From an uncultured Ruminococcus sp. (lineage in GTDB: Bacteria > Bacillota > Clostridia > Oscillospirales > Ruminococcaceae), in assembly GCA_902788785.1 (NCBI GenBank), contig CADALT010000015.1:1-51182 (forward strand): a DNA stretch of 51,182 bases, written 5' to 3'. Positions 6,301 through 14,938 of the stretch are shown here, one piece after another. The notes under the pieces were generated by a model that made no database searches, was not told the DNA's origin, and was given only the letters and a program-made list of their open reading frames with translations. Made by a program: the position numbers and the translations under genes. The first letter of the stretch is position 1, and each line of letters begins with the position of its first letter.

Positions 6301-7383
6301 ATGAATAAAAAAATAACCGTTATCAAAGGCGACGGCATTGGTCCCGAGATCGTTACGGAGGCTATCAAGGTCCTTGATGCAGTTGCAAAAAAGTATCAGC
6401 ACAGCTTTGAGTACACAGACATACTCATGGGCGGCTGTTCGATAGATGCCTGCGGCGTGCCCCTGACCGATGAGGCTGTGGCTACAGCAAAGGCGGCTGA
6501 CGCAGTTCTGCTGGGTGCCATAGGCGGAAACACTTCCACATCTCCCTGGTACAAGCTGGCGCCCAACCTGCGCCCCGAAGCAGGACTTCTCAAGATCAGG
6601 AAAGAGCTGGGGCTTTTCGCTAACCTGCGCCCTGCAAACCTGTATGACGAGCTGAAATTCGCTTGCCCGCTGAGAAGCGACATCATCGAGGGCGGCTTCG
6701 ATATGATGATAATGCGTGAGCTCACAGGCGGACTTTACTTCGGTGCGAGAAAGACCGAGAATGTTGACGGCGTTGAGACTGCTGTAGATACTCTCAGCTA
6801 CAACGAGAACGAGATCAGGCGTATCGCCATAAAGGGCTTTGATATTGCCATGAAGCGCCGCAAGAAGGTAACAAGCGTTGACAAGGCTAACGTACTGGAT
6901 TCTTCAAGACTTTGGAGAAAAGTTGTCAACGAGGTCGCAAAGGACTATCCCGAGGTAGAGCTGGAGCATATGCTGGTCGATAACTGCGCAATGCAGCTGG
7001 TTCGTGACCCCAAGCAGTTCGATGTAATACTCACCGAGAATATGTTCGGCGATATACTTTCCGATGAGGCTGCTATGGTCAGCGGTTCACTGGGTATGCT
7101 GGCATCTGCATCACTTAACGACACCAAGTTCGGTCTGTACGAGCCAAGCCACGGTTCTGCACCCGACATTGCAGGTCAGGACAAGGCTAATCCTCTGGCT
7201 ACCATCCTTTCAGCTTCGATGATGCTGAGATATTCCTTCGATATGGACAAGGAAGCTGATGCCATCGACAATGCTGTCAAGAAGGTACTGGCTGAGGGCT
7301 ACCGCACGGGCGACATCATGTCCGAGGGCATGAAGCAGGTAGGCTGCAAGGAAATGGGCGACCTGGTAGCTGCAAGAGTCTGA
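6301..7383 (+). CDS. leuB: 3-isopropylmalate dehydrogenase
   Basis: This 360-residue cytoplasmic enzyme oxidises and decarboxylates 3-isopropylmalate to 2-oxoisocaproate with NAD in leucine biosynthesis. Visible family features are GDGIGPEIV at the N-terminus, [16 protein letters not shown] with the substrate-binding arginines, the [10 protein letters not shown] stretch, the metal-binding aspartates in VDNCAMQL and [14 protein letters not shown], and the NAD-contact motif [13 protein letters not shown]. The ATG at 6301 has AAAGGAG upstream; an upstream in-frame start at 6199 would precede the promoter and is rejected. The gene stands alone, without leuA, leuC or leuD, between a strong promoter and a strong terminator. 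Confidence 0.96.
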   Translation: MNKKITVIKGDGIGPEIVTEAIKVLDAVAKKYQHSFEYTDILMGGCSIDACGVPLTDEAVATAKAADAVLLGAIGGNTSTSPWYKLAPNLRPEAGLLKIRKELGLFANLRPANLYDELKFACPLRSDIIEGGFDMMIMRELTGGLYFGARKTENVDGVETAVDTLSYNENEIRRIAIKGFDIAMKRRKKVTSVDKANVLDSSRLWRKVVNEVAKDYPEVELEHMLVDNCAMQLVRDPKQFDVILTENMFGDILSDEAAMVSGSLGMLASASLNDTKFGLYEPSHGSAPDIAGQDKANPLATILSASMMLRYSFDMDKEADAIDNAVKKVLAEGYRTGDIMSEGMKQVGCKEMGDLVAARV

Positions 7384-7403
7384 ATAAACAATATATAAAA
7401 CTA

Positions 7404-7439
7404 ACCCCCACAGGACATTCACAAAGTTCCTGTGGGGGT
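7404..7439. terminator. bidirectional terminator between leuB and the dlt-like operon
   Basis: ACCCCCACAGGA and TCCTGTGGGGGT form a 12-bp perfect stem followed by ATTTTAT on the plus strand. It serves the convergent genes on both sides. Confidence 0.85.
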
Positions 7440-7454
7440 ATTTTATGCTATCGA

Positions 7455-8657
7455 TCAGCCTTCCGGCGGAGGCGGTTCTTCTTCGAGTTCGTCCTCGAAT
7501 TTTTCGCCTTTCTTTTCCTTTTCGGCTTTCTCTTTCTTCTTGCGCTCACGTCTTGCCAGCAACTCGTCACGGGCTTCATCGCTGAAATCGGAATACTCGC
7601 CGTATGCTAGGTCCTCATTTTCAAGAGTCCTGCTGCCCAGCACCTCAAAAATGCCCTTGGTGTAATCAGCGCATTCACGCCACTGTGCATCGACCTCTTC
7701 GCTGTGCGATGTATCAAGGTCATAATGCTCGGAAATATAATCTGCTATGAACGCTGTGTTCTTCTCATTGCCGAACACGTTCATGTGTTCGCCGTTGTAG
7801 TAATCCTTATCCTCATCGATGCCTATCTGATCCGACATACGTTCAAAGTTGACGTAATCGTAGCCTGCATCGGTAACGATCTTCTCGATCCTATCACTGG
7901 TCTTATCGTCAAGCTTATCCTTATGGGGCACACGTATGAACAGCACGTTCTCGATACCCAGTTCCTTGCAGACAGATATGGTCTCATCAAGGCACTGTTC
8001 ACCGAAATCATACATCTTCGGCGAGCCCTTGCGCTTTACCTTTGCTACAGATTTTGTAGCAGTTCTTGTACCAAAGCTCTTCATCATGGAAACCTTAGTG
8101 CTGTCATTTCTGATAAGGTCTTTGAGACGCTGGGTCTGACCCTCGGGTCTTGCCCAGTTGGAATGGTACTTGAACAGGTTGAAATAGTAGTTTATCTGTT
8201 CCTCACGGGGTATATTCTTGCTTATCTCGCCTGCCCAGTTGGAATTCTTATGCATATTATCCAGCCATTTTCTGACGCTTCCCTCCTGATGGGAACGCTC
8301 CTCCGTGTAGAAATAACCGTTTACCTCTATGACCACAAGCTGTGGGTCCTGCCTTGACATAAATTCTTTGAGCATCGAGCCGTAGTAAAGTCCCACGGCA
8401 CCGTCAAAGCACAGATTATAGCTTGTATAGCCACACCTGTCATAAGCCAGCGGTGCGGAATAGTCCGCATACATCTCACTTGAACCTATGAAAGCCACAT
8501 CTATGGTATTTTTAGGCTCACGGTAGAAATTGCGTATATGGCTCTCGGCTGACATACCCGTGCGGATAAGCAGCTGTGAGTTTGCCATATACAGCACAAG
8601 TACAGCCACGAACAGCGCTGTCAGCTTGAGCACACGCTTCTTTATCTTACCTTTCAT
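7455..8657 (-). CDS. DltD/AlgJ-like SGNH-fold protein
   Basis: The 400-residue protein has a basic N-terminus and one membrane helix (about 9-26), leaving the rest outside the cell. An SGNH-like block FIGSSEMYADY (near 56-66) supplies the nucleophile serine, and GEHMNVFG near residue 300 supplies the histidine. DltD and AlgJ proteins of this type work with an MBOAT protein to move an acyl group onto a surface polymer. The MBOAT gene lies 31 nt upstream on the same strand. The last 40 residues are a low-complexity Lys/Glu tail ending in a run of prolines. It is the last gene of the operon; the substrate is not known. Confidence 0.82.
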   Translation of the reverse strand: MKGKIKKRVLKLTALFVAVLVLYMANSQLLIRTGMSAESHIRNFYREPKNTIDVAFIGSSEMYADYSAPLAYDRCGYTSYNLCFDGAVGLYYGSMLKEFMSRQDPQLVVIEVNGYFYTEERSHQEGSVRKWLDNMHKNSNWAGEISKNIPREEQINYYFNLFKYHSNWARPEGQTQRLKDLIRNDSTKVSMMKSFGTRTATKSVAKVKRKGSPKMYDFGEQCLDETISVCKELGIENVLFIRVPHKDKLDDKTSDRIEKIVTDAGYDYVNFERMSDQIGIDEDKDYYNGEHMNVFGNEKNTAFIADYISEHYDLDTSHSEEVDAQWRECADYTKGIFEVLGSRTLENEDLAYGEYSDFSDEARDELLARRERKKKEKAEKEKKGEKFEDELEEEPPPPEG

Positions 8658-8688
8658 TTTTACTCCTTACAGGGATCATATATAAAAT

Positions 8689-10320
8689 TTAGAACTGCGC
8701 ATATACGAAATCAGCGGGATCGGAACCGGGTCCGTACTCACCGAATACCAGCACGCTGAAGAACAGCAGCAGGAATATGGCTGACTGGAACACAAAGTGC
8801 TTTTTGCATATGACTGCACGCAGTGTCTTCTCACTTGATGGGATCGTATCATCGTTCTTTTTCTCGCATCTTTCCTGAATGATGGAAACTATCAGCATAG
8901 TCACAGTAGCAACAGCAACGATGAGCATCTCACGCTTTGCCACCATGATATCGGTGAACAGCCCCGCAGTCAGAAGTTCGCTCACATGGAAATCAGCCAC
9001 GGATACATACATCATATGCATAGCATCCTTGAACCCGGGAGCGATATCGAAATAGTAGCCGACAAGCACTATGAGGAATGTCCTTATCACCTGGAATGTG
9101 ATGAACAGCTTGTTGGTATTTTCGATTTTCAGTTTCTTTTTCCAGTCTGCGAAGTTGCTTTCGAGCAGGGTGGATATCATGATGATACCGCCGTTCCACA
9201 CACCGAAAGCCACATATTTCCAGTTTGCGCCATGCCATACGCCGACCACGATGAATGTGATGAGCGAGGCGATACTAACAGGTACGACCTTGGAGATCTT
9301 CATGCCGAACTTAGCTTTCAGGTTCTTGCCCATTTTCTGGAAAGGCTTCGACATAGCCACGGGATAGAACAGATATTCTCTCAGCCAGCCGCCGAGGGTG
9401 ATATGCCAGCGGTGCCAGTATTCCGAGATATCTTTCGAGAAATAGGGGCGCTTGAAGTTCTCAGCCATATTTATGCCGAACAGCTGTGCCACACCACGGG
9501 AGATATCGATACCGCCCGAGAAATCAGCGTAAAGCTGCAAAGCATAGATAAGCGCTGTGACCAGCACCACCGTGCCCGAATACTTTCTGTGTTCACCCGG
9601 AATGGTGCTGACTGTCTGAGCCAGGCGGTCTGCGATGATGAGCTTTTTGAAGAAGCCCCATGTGATGAGCAGCACGCCCTGCTTGAAGTTCTCGAATTTA
9701 AGCTTATTGCCTTCATACAGCTGTGAAGCAAGGTTGCTGTAGAAGCTGATGGGACCCTGCACTATCTGTGGGAAGAACGACACGAACAGCAGGAATTTCG
9801 CAGGGTTGCGCTCTGCCTTATACTTCTTGCGGTAGATGTCGATGATATATCCCATAGACTGGAACGTATAGAAAGATATGCCCAGCGGCAGGAAAAGTCC
9901 CAGATTAGGTATTTTGCCGCCGAAATGCTTTAGTATGACATTAAGCGAATCGGCAAAGAAATTATAGTATTTCAGAAATGCCAGTATACCGAAATTTAAG
10001 ACGAGCACCGCAGCGCAGATAAGCTTCTTGTTGCGGGTCGCCTTATCTTTATAGGCATTCTTTTCTTCCTTGCTCCATTTGCCCTTCTGCGACTTTACGT
10101 ATGCATCGCTGACAGAAATGTACTTTTCAAGACCCAGACCGCCTGCAAAAGTCGTTGCGGCAGTGAGTATGACAAAGCCGATATATTTCATGCAGACTAT
10201 TGCATAAAAGCCCATTGAAGCCGCCAGCAGCACTACCCATCTGAACTTTTTGGGAGCGATGCCGTAGACTATCAGGCAGACAGCAACATAGAGCAGATAA
10301 TTAAGTGATGTATATGACAA
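8689..10320 (-). CDS. MBOAT acyltransferase (DltB/AlgI-like)
   Basis: This 543-residue polytopic membrane protein has roughly a dozen hydrophobic segments. It carries the family blocks QIVQGPI, YADFSGG, NFKRPY, EYWHRWHITLGGW (about 300-312) and the catalytic-histidine block VGVWHGANW with H363. MBOAT proteins transfer a thioester-bound group delivered by a carrier protein across the membrane to a polymer outside. The start codon is TTG 10320, with GGAGG 8 nt upstream. It sits between the decarboxylase gene and the SGNH gene, in the same relative place as dltB. Confidence 0.92.
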   Translation of the reverse strand: MSYTSLNYLLYVAVCLIVYGIAPKKFRWVVLLAASMGFYAIVCMKYIGFVILTAATTFAGGLGLEKYISVSDAYVKSQKGKWSKEEKNAYKDKATRNKKLICAAVLVLNFGILAFLKYYNFFADSLNVILKHFGGKIPNLGLFLPLGISFYTFQSMGYIIDIYRKKYKAERNPAKFLLFVSFFPQIVQGPISFYSNLASQLYEGNKLKFENFKQGVLLITWGFFKKLIIADRLAQTVSTIPGEHRKYSGTVVLVTALIYALQLYADFSGGIDISRGVAQLFGINMAENFKRPYFSKDISEYWHRWHITLGGWLREYLFYPVAMSKPFQKMGKNLKAKFGMKISKVVPVSIASLITFIVVGVWHGANWKYVAFGVWNGGIIMISTLLESNFADWKKKLKIENTNKLFITFQVIRTFLIVLVGYYFDIAPGFKDAMHMMYVSVADFHVSELLTAGLFTDIMVAKREMLIVAVATVTMLIVSIIQERCEKKNDDTIPSSEKTLRAVICKKHFVFQSAIFLLLFFSVLVFGEYGPGSDPADFVYAQF

Positions 10321-10362
10321 ATTATTGACCTCCGACTTATGGGGATTATGGCATTATAAGCC

Positions 10363-11526
10363 TTACGGTGTATTCAGCGGATATGTCTCGGTCAGCTCTC
10401 TGGAGAGTGTAAGACCTTCCTTTTCGCTGTAGAGTGCAACTCTCGGCATAGCCCTTGACAGGAACGCCGCAATGCCCTCAGCCACGGAATATGCACCGCA
10501 TTTGGAGAATGCTATCACATCTCCTCTTTCAAGCTTTGGCAGACCCACCTTGCGCACAAGGATATCAGCGGTAGTACAAAGACTTCCGCACAGACAGTAT
10601 TCTGCCTCGTCGCCCGATTTTCCTATTACCTCTATCGGAGGTACTTTCATAGCCATATTCTGACCATAATAGTTGAGCTGGTTTATTCCGCCGTCGCAGA
10701 TAACATAGCTTATCTCGCCATTCTGCTTGATATCCATAGCCTTTGTGAGATAGCTGCCCGATGTTGCGGCAAAAAATCTACCCATCTCCACGGTCAGCGG
10801 ATACTTCTCTGCAAAGTTCCTTACAACTTCGGCAGCCTCTTCGAGAAGCGCAAGATCGGTCTCATCGGTAAAGTCCTTATAATACTCCACCGCAAGACCT
10901 GTACCATACTCCACATGAGATGGCTTGAAACCATAGTCCGCATCAAGCTGCTGACAGAGCTCATCAAGCAGATCAAGCTCCTTGGCAATAGTCTTGACCT
11001 TTGTCTTCTGAGTGCCTGTGAAGTAATGCAGACCGATGATATCAACGCCCTTGAGATCAGCTCTGTGAGCAATGATATCAAGCAGTTCGGACTTATCCAT
11101 ACCGAACTGGCTTCCATGTGCAAGGCGCAGTATCAGCTTGACCTTGCCGCCGTTTTTAACAGCGCAGTCATTTATAAGTGTAACGTGCAGCCTGCTCTCG
11201 GCGGTGAAGATACCTACACCGTCCTTATAAGCTCTGGCAACGTCGTCCTCGGTCTTATTTACACCCGAGAAGATTATCTTATCGAGGGGCGCACCTATGC
11301 TCTCGCAGATGCTGAGCTCTCCCGGTGAGCAGACCTCGATATAGGAAAATACCTCGGGAAGTCTTTTCAGCAAAAACGGGTTTGCTTTTATGGAATAGCA
11401 AAGCCCGACCCTTTCACCAAAGGCTTTGTGAACAGCCTTGCTGCGCTCTGCGAACACATCTGTGTCGAATACGTAGCAAGGTGTGCCTAAGGTGAGGGCT
11501 GCCTTTTCAAGTATATCTTTATTCAT
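10363..11526 (-). CDS. fold-III PLP-dependent amino-acid decarboxylase
   Basis: The 387-residue protein belongs to the diaminopimelate/ornithine decarboxylase fold. It has the PLP lysine K47 in CYSIKANP, the HGSQFGMD block, EMGRFFA for phosphate binding, and the active-site Cys-Asp block GSLCTTADIL. Classical GGG is GTG here (EYGTGL). The C-terminal block reads FLSRAMPRVALY rather than the DapDC pattern, so lysine synthesis is less likely. Its place directly behind a carrier-protein gene (6 nt gap) and an amino-acid ligase suggests it acts on a carrier-bound amino acid, as BtrK does on glutamyl-ACP in butirosin synthesis. That comparison is inference; free diaminopimelate, ornithine or another amino acid remain possible substrates. 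Confidence 0.85.
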   Translation of the reverse strand: MNKDILEKAALTLGTPCYVFDTDVFAERSKAVHKAFGERVGLCYSIKANPFLLKRLPEVFSYIEVCSPGELSICESIGAPLDKIIFSGVNKTEDDVARAYKDGVGIFTAESRLHVTLINDCAVKNGGKVKLILRLAHGSQFGMDKSELLDIIAHRADLKGVDIIGLHYFTGTQKTKVKTIAKELDLLDELCQQLDADYGFKPSHVEYGTGLAVEYYKDFTDETDLALLEEAAEVVRNFAEKYPLTVEMGRFFAATSGSYLTKAMDIKQNGEISYVICDGGINQLNYYGQNMAMKVPPIEVIGKSGDEAEYCLCGSLCTTADILVRKVGLPKLERGDVIAFSKCGAYSVAEGIAAFLSRAMPRVALYSEKEGLTLSRELTETYPLNTP

Positions 11527-11532
11527 AGGAAA

Positions 11533-11766
11533 TTAGTCCTCGTCCTGCAGCTTTTCGATAAGCGCCATCATGCCCTCGATGCTGTTGAAGTTATCGGGAA
11601 CAAGGTTGCCTACCTCGATCTCGATATCGAACTCATCGTTCAGTGCTGTTACCAGTGAAACGATATCAAAAGAGTCAAGTACGCCATCGGTGATGAGCTG
11701 CTTTTCGTTCTCAAAATCCACATCAGGTCTGATCTCTTCCAATACTCCCATAAGCTGTTCTTTCAT
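11533..11766 (-). CDS. acyl/peptidyl carrier protein (DltC-like)
   Basis: A 77-residue acidic helical protein with the phosphopantetheine attachment motif GVLDSFDIV, serine 32. Size and motif match DltC and ACP family proteins. It lies between the ligase and decarboxylase genes with gaps of 32 and 6 nt, so it is the likely carrier of the amino acid activated by the ligase. AGGAGG precedes the ATG. Confidence 0.93.
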   Translation of the reverse strand: MKEQLMGVLEEIRPDVDFENEKQLITDGVLDSFDIVSLVTALNDEFDIEIEVGNLVPDNFNSIEGMMALIEKLQDED

Positions 11767-11798
11767 TTTGTATTCCTCCTAAAAATTTTTAAAACTAT

Positions 11799-13316
11799 TT
11801 ACTTCATTAGCTCTTTAAGAGCCTGCATATTGATCTTGCCGTTGGAAAGATGGGGCATCTCATCGAGAGCCACGAGTTTTCTCGGTACCATGAATCCCGG
11901 CAGGATACCTCTGAAATGTACTGCGGCTTCCTTAACGGTGGCAGTACCTGTATAGAACAGATAAATAAGCTCCTTCTCCTTCAGGTACATAGCGCAGGCA
12001 TCCTTGATGGTATCGAGTCTCAGTGCTGCGCTCTCTATCTCGGAAAGCTCGACTCTGTGACCAAGATGCTTGATCTGCCTGTCCTTTCTGCCCCTGAATT
12101 CCAGCACGCCGTCCTCACGGAACACGCCATAGTCGCCGCTCTTATAGATAAGCTCATTGAAAGCGTGGTTGAGGGGGTTCTGGATAAAGGACTTATCTGT
12201 GAGTTCTTTATTATTATAGTAACCCAGAGCAAGGATAGGGCCCGATACGCAGATCTCGCCCTGTTCGCCTGTTTTAACGGGGTTATTATCATCATCCAGC
12301 AGGAAGACCCTGTAGTTGCGGTATGCTCTGCCGATCGGGAGAACATCCTCATCGCTGACCTTATCATTTACCTCATAATAGGTGCATGATGCGGTACATT
12401 CCGTAGGACCGTACTGGTTGACAAACTTGGTTTCGGGCAGATATTCCTGCCATACTCTCAGGGTGCTGCAAGGCATTACAGATCCCGAGAAGCACACTTT
12501 TTTAAGATACTTCGGAACTTCACCCTCGAAAGCTTTGAGCTTGACTGCGATGGTGAACACCGAAACGCTCCAGCCCACCGAGGTGATCTTGCGCTCGTTC
12601 ATCACCTTGAACAGTTCGGATGGTATCACGAAGCACTGCTTTGGTATGATGAACATTGAAGCACCTGTGAAGATGGGCAGATAGATATCTCTGATCGCTG
12701 CGATATAATCCAGCGGAGACTGGTTGCCCAGCACATCGGTATCATTTATATCCATGACCTCACGGTATGCGCTGATATAGCACATAAGCGACTGCATGGA
12801 AGTTATAACGCCCTTTGGCTTGCCTGTTGAACCCGAAGTGAATATAACATACAGCGGATCATCGGCACAGCTGTTCCTTGCTATCTCATCAAGCTTTGGC
12901 TGGTCTATCTCATGTTCAAAGAGGTCGGCTGTGTTTATCAGCTCGCCCTCAAATCCCAGCTGGCTTGCTGTCTTCATGCCCTCATCGTCTGCAACGATAA
13001 CAGAGGGATTTAAAACAGAAAGGATATCTTTCAGCCTTGCAAGCGGCTGGGTAGCGTCCATAGGTGCATAGAAGCAGCCTGCATAAACAGCGCCCAGGAA
13101 CACCACAGGTGTCAGAACATTTCTGCCGGTCATGACGGCAACGGGACTGCGGGGTGTGACTTTCTCAGCCAGTGCGCTGCCCATTCGCTTTGCCTTATCC
13201 TCTATCTCAGCAAATGTGATGCTGTTATCTGTATCGGAATAAGCGGTCTTATCGCCGTATTTCTGCGCTGTCTTTTCCAGCAGGCGCAGCACGTTTATCT
13301 CCATTACGTTTTCCAT
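11799..13316 (-). CDS. amino-acid adenylating ligase (DltA-like)
   Basis: The 505-residue enzyme has the adenylation motifs in order: FTSGSTGKPKGV (A3), QYGPTECTASC (A5), YKSGDYG (A7), FRGRKDRQIKHLGHRVEL (A8) and the catalytic lysine in LSNGKINM (A10). In the A4 region SPLDYIAAIRDIYL keeps the aspartate that binds the alpha-amino group, so the substrate should be an amino acid. It should charge the adjacent carrier protein at the cost of ATP. The ATG 13316 with AGGAGAG upstream gives the length of DltA; an in-frame upstream start (13439) lies inside the previous gene. The activated amino acid cannot be told from sequence alone. Confidence 0.9.
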   Translation of the reverse strand: MENVMEINVLRLLEKTAQKYGDKTAYSDTDNSITFAEIEDKAKRMGSALAEKVTPRSPVAVMTGRNVLTPVVFLGAVYAGCFYAPMDATQPLARLKDILSVLNPSVIVADDEGMKTASQLGFEGELINTADLFEHEIDQPKLDEIARNSCADDPLYVIFTSGSTGKPKGVITSMQSLMCYISAYREVMDINDTDVLGNQSPLDYIAAIRDIYLPIFTGASMFIIPKQCFVIPSELFKVMNERKITSVGWSVSVFTIAVKLKAFEGEVPKYLKKVCFSGSVMPCSTLRVWQEYLPETKFVNQYGPTECTASCTYYEVNDKVSDEDVLPIGRAYRNYRVFLLDDDNNPVKTGEQGEICVSGPILALGYYNNKELTDKSFIQNPLNHAFNELIYKSGDYGVFREDGVLEFRGRKDRQIKHLGHRVELSEIESAALRLDTIKDACAMYLKEKELIYLFYTGTATVKEAAVHFRGILPGFMVPRKLVALDEMPHLSNGKINMQALKELMK

Positions 13317-13363
13317 TGTACTCTCCTGTATTTTAATTATTTTTAAAGACCAATGAGCATCGG

Positions 13364-14575
13364 TCATATATTTATCGAATTTCTTACATTCTCTATCATA
13401 ATGCGCAGTTTCTCGGGTCTTCTGACCGCAAGCTCCCACGCACCGTCCTTATGACGTATTCTAAGTACATAGCCATTAATATGAGTGTAAGCTTTATTCT
13501 CTTCAAGGTCGGGCATATCGAACAAAACTTCATCCTGCTGTGATCTCTCATCAGCTTCAAGCTTGTCCTCATCCCACACCTGTGAAAAACTCTTATGCTT
13601 GTCCGTCCTGACATAAGTGATATCATCAAGCCTTACCGAGCGCATTTTCTTATCTTTCCCGTAAATCAGTATGCGTCTGTCGGTCAGCGCATATCTTTCA
13701 ACGGGCGCTCCGCTCCTGATAAGAGGTTTCAGCAAGATATGCATGATCAAAGCAAAAAACGCCAGTGTTGAGAGCATATGTAACAGCTCATTCTGAGTAT
13801 ATACACCTTCACGGTACAGCCTTACAGGGTCGATACTAATTAGTGCATACATACCGACAGGTACTATGATATGCATATGTGAGTACCATGCACCCACACT
13901 CCTGTCCTTATGAATGATCTTCTCACCCTCACGCAGATAATACTTCCAGCTGAATATCAATGGCGGTATGCTTTCTTTGAGGTCATCATCACCGCAGACC
14001 AGCCGTTCAAACACCGATATCAACCTTTGAGGTCTGCTTATATCCAGCACAGAGATATTCTCGCCGTATCTTACTTTCAATATCTTGCCAAAATACGGCT
14101 CATATGCCAGTCTGTTCCTGCCATGCTCACAGGTCGTAACGCCATTCTCATCACGGTTAAAGCTCAGTGAGATATGCGCAGTGTTTTTGGAACAAAGCGT
14201 CACAGCATCTATGTTTTCAAGGAGTATTTCGTTAATCTTGCCCTTCTCCCTGATGATGAGCCGTTTGTCGGTAAGCAGATAACTGCACGTTGTATTCGCC
14301 CCAAGCGTGAAGAATACAATAAATGTACCCACCACGAACATGACGAACAGCCAGATGAATATGACGATCACCATGTCCCTGAGATCGAAAAACGCACTGT
14401 CTCTCAGAAAATCCGACAGCAGCAGACTTGCAATAAGCACTATCAACATCACGGATAATGCCGCCTTTTTAGAATACTGCCTGCTCATGCCGTACCACAG
14501 GGGCTTTTCATTATCAACAAGCAGTCTCCTGAAAACAGCAGGACAAAACGATCTGCTCTTCAAAAAAAATCCCAT
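13364..14575 (-). CDS. membrane protein with two bacterial PH-like domains
   Basis: The 403-residue protein has two pairs of hydrophobic helices (near 40-95 and 230-280). Each pair is followed by a bPH-like stretch: YLLTDKRLIIREKGKINEI and YALTDRRILIYGKDKKMRSV are clearly related repeats. The TDRRI/Y pattern is typical of bacterial PH2 (YdbS-type) membrane proteins. The function of that family is poorly known. It is the first gene of the dlt-like operon, 47 nt before the ligase, and has its own promoter, so a part in the same envelope process is possible but unproven. Confidence 0.75.
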   Translation of the reverse strand: MGFFLKSRSFCPAVFRRLLVDNEKPLWYGMSRQYSKKAALSVMLIVLIASLLLSDFLRDSAFFDLRDMVIVIFIWLFVMFVVGTFIVFFTLGANTTCSYLLTDKRLIIREKGKINEILLENIDAVTLCSKNTAHISLSFNRDENGVTTCEHGRNRLAYEPYFGKILKVRYGENISVLDISRPQRLISVFERLVCGDDDLKESIPPLIFSWKYYLREGEKIIHKDRSVGAWYSHMHIIVPVGMYALISIDPVRLYREGVYTQNELLHMLSTLAFFALIMHILLKPLIRSGAPVERYALTDRRILIYGKDKKMRSVRLDDITYVRTDKHKSFSQVWDEDKLEADERSQQDEVLFDMPDLEENKAYTHINGYVLRIRHKDGAWELAVRRPEKLRIMIENVRNSINI

Positions 14576-14622
14576 AATTTACCTGCTTTCAATACACCGC
14601 AGACAAACCTACACTAAATTAC

Positions 14623-14652
14623 ATTTTAACACAATCGAACTATTTTCGTCAA
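14623..14652 (-). promoter_or_regulatory. promoter of the dlt-like operon
   Basis: On the minus strand TTGACG (14652-14647), 18 nt and TAAAAT (14628-14623), about 45 nt upstream of the first gene. No terminator is seen between 7455 and 14575, so the six genes are probably one transcript. Confidence 0.65.
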
Positions 14653-14748
14653 TATCAATTCTTCACAATAACCTTTCACTTAACATTGTATTTGTTATAG
14701 AATATGCGTGTTTATGGCTTATTTGTAACATCTTTCTGAAAATAAACA

Positions 14749-14786
14749 CGGTGCTGAAACTATCAGGCAATAGCAATTCAGCACCG
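14749..14786 (-). terminator. terminator of the feo operon
   Basis: CGGTGCTGAA (14749-14758) pairs with TTCAGCACCG (14777-14786) over 10 bp. On the minus strand it is followed by TGTTTATTTT. It lies 11 nt after the stop of the small Cys-rich gene. Confidence 0.75.
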
Positions 14787-14797
14787 TTATCAGTATT

Positions 14798-14938
14798 TTA
14801 TTCTTTGAACTTTGCTGCGCACTGCGAACAATCGCCTGTGCAGCAGCCGCAGCTGTGTTTATGACGTTTACATGATCTTAGCGCAAATACGACCGCAGCA
14901 GCTATCAGCAACACAAGTATGATATCGACTGTATTCAT
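14798..14938 (-). CDS. FeoB-associated Cys-rich membrane protein
   Basis: A 46-residue protein: one membrane helix (about 5-20), then a short tail with six cysteines (RSCK, SCGCC, GDCSQC). Small Cys-rich membrane proteins encoded directly after feoB are a known family. The ATG directly follows the feoB stop (TGAATG) and uses AGGAGG inside the end of feoB. It probably assists ferrous iron uptake; its exact role is not settled in the family. Confidence 0.85.
   Translation of the reverse strand: MNTVDIILVLLIAAAVVFALRSCKRHKHSCGCCTGDCSQCAAKFKE

Noticed and set aside
8986-9726. 246-codon plus-strand frame opposite the MBOAT gene
   Set aside because: It is a shadow of the MBOAT coding strand, which has clear family motifs; no ribosome site.
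10363-11526. Diaminopimelate decarboxylase (lysA) as a firm call
   Set aside because: The GGG block is GTG, the C-terminal active-site block differs, and the gene lies inside a ligase/carrier/MBOAT operon. LysA remains possible but is not the best reading.
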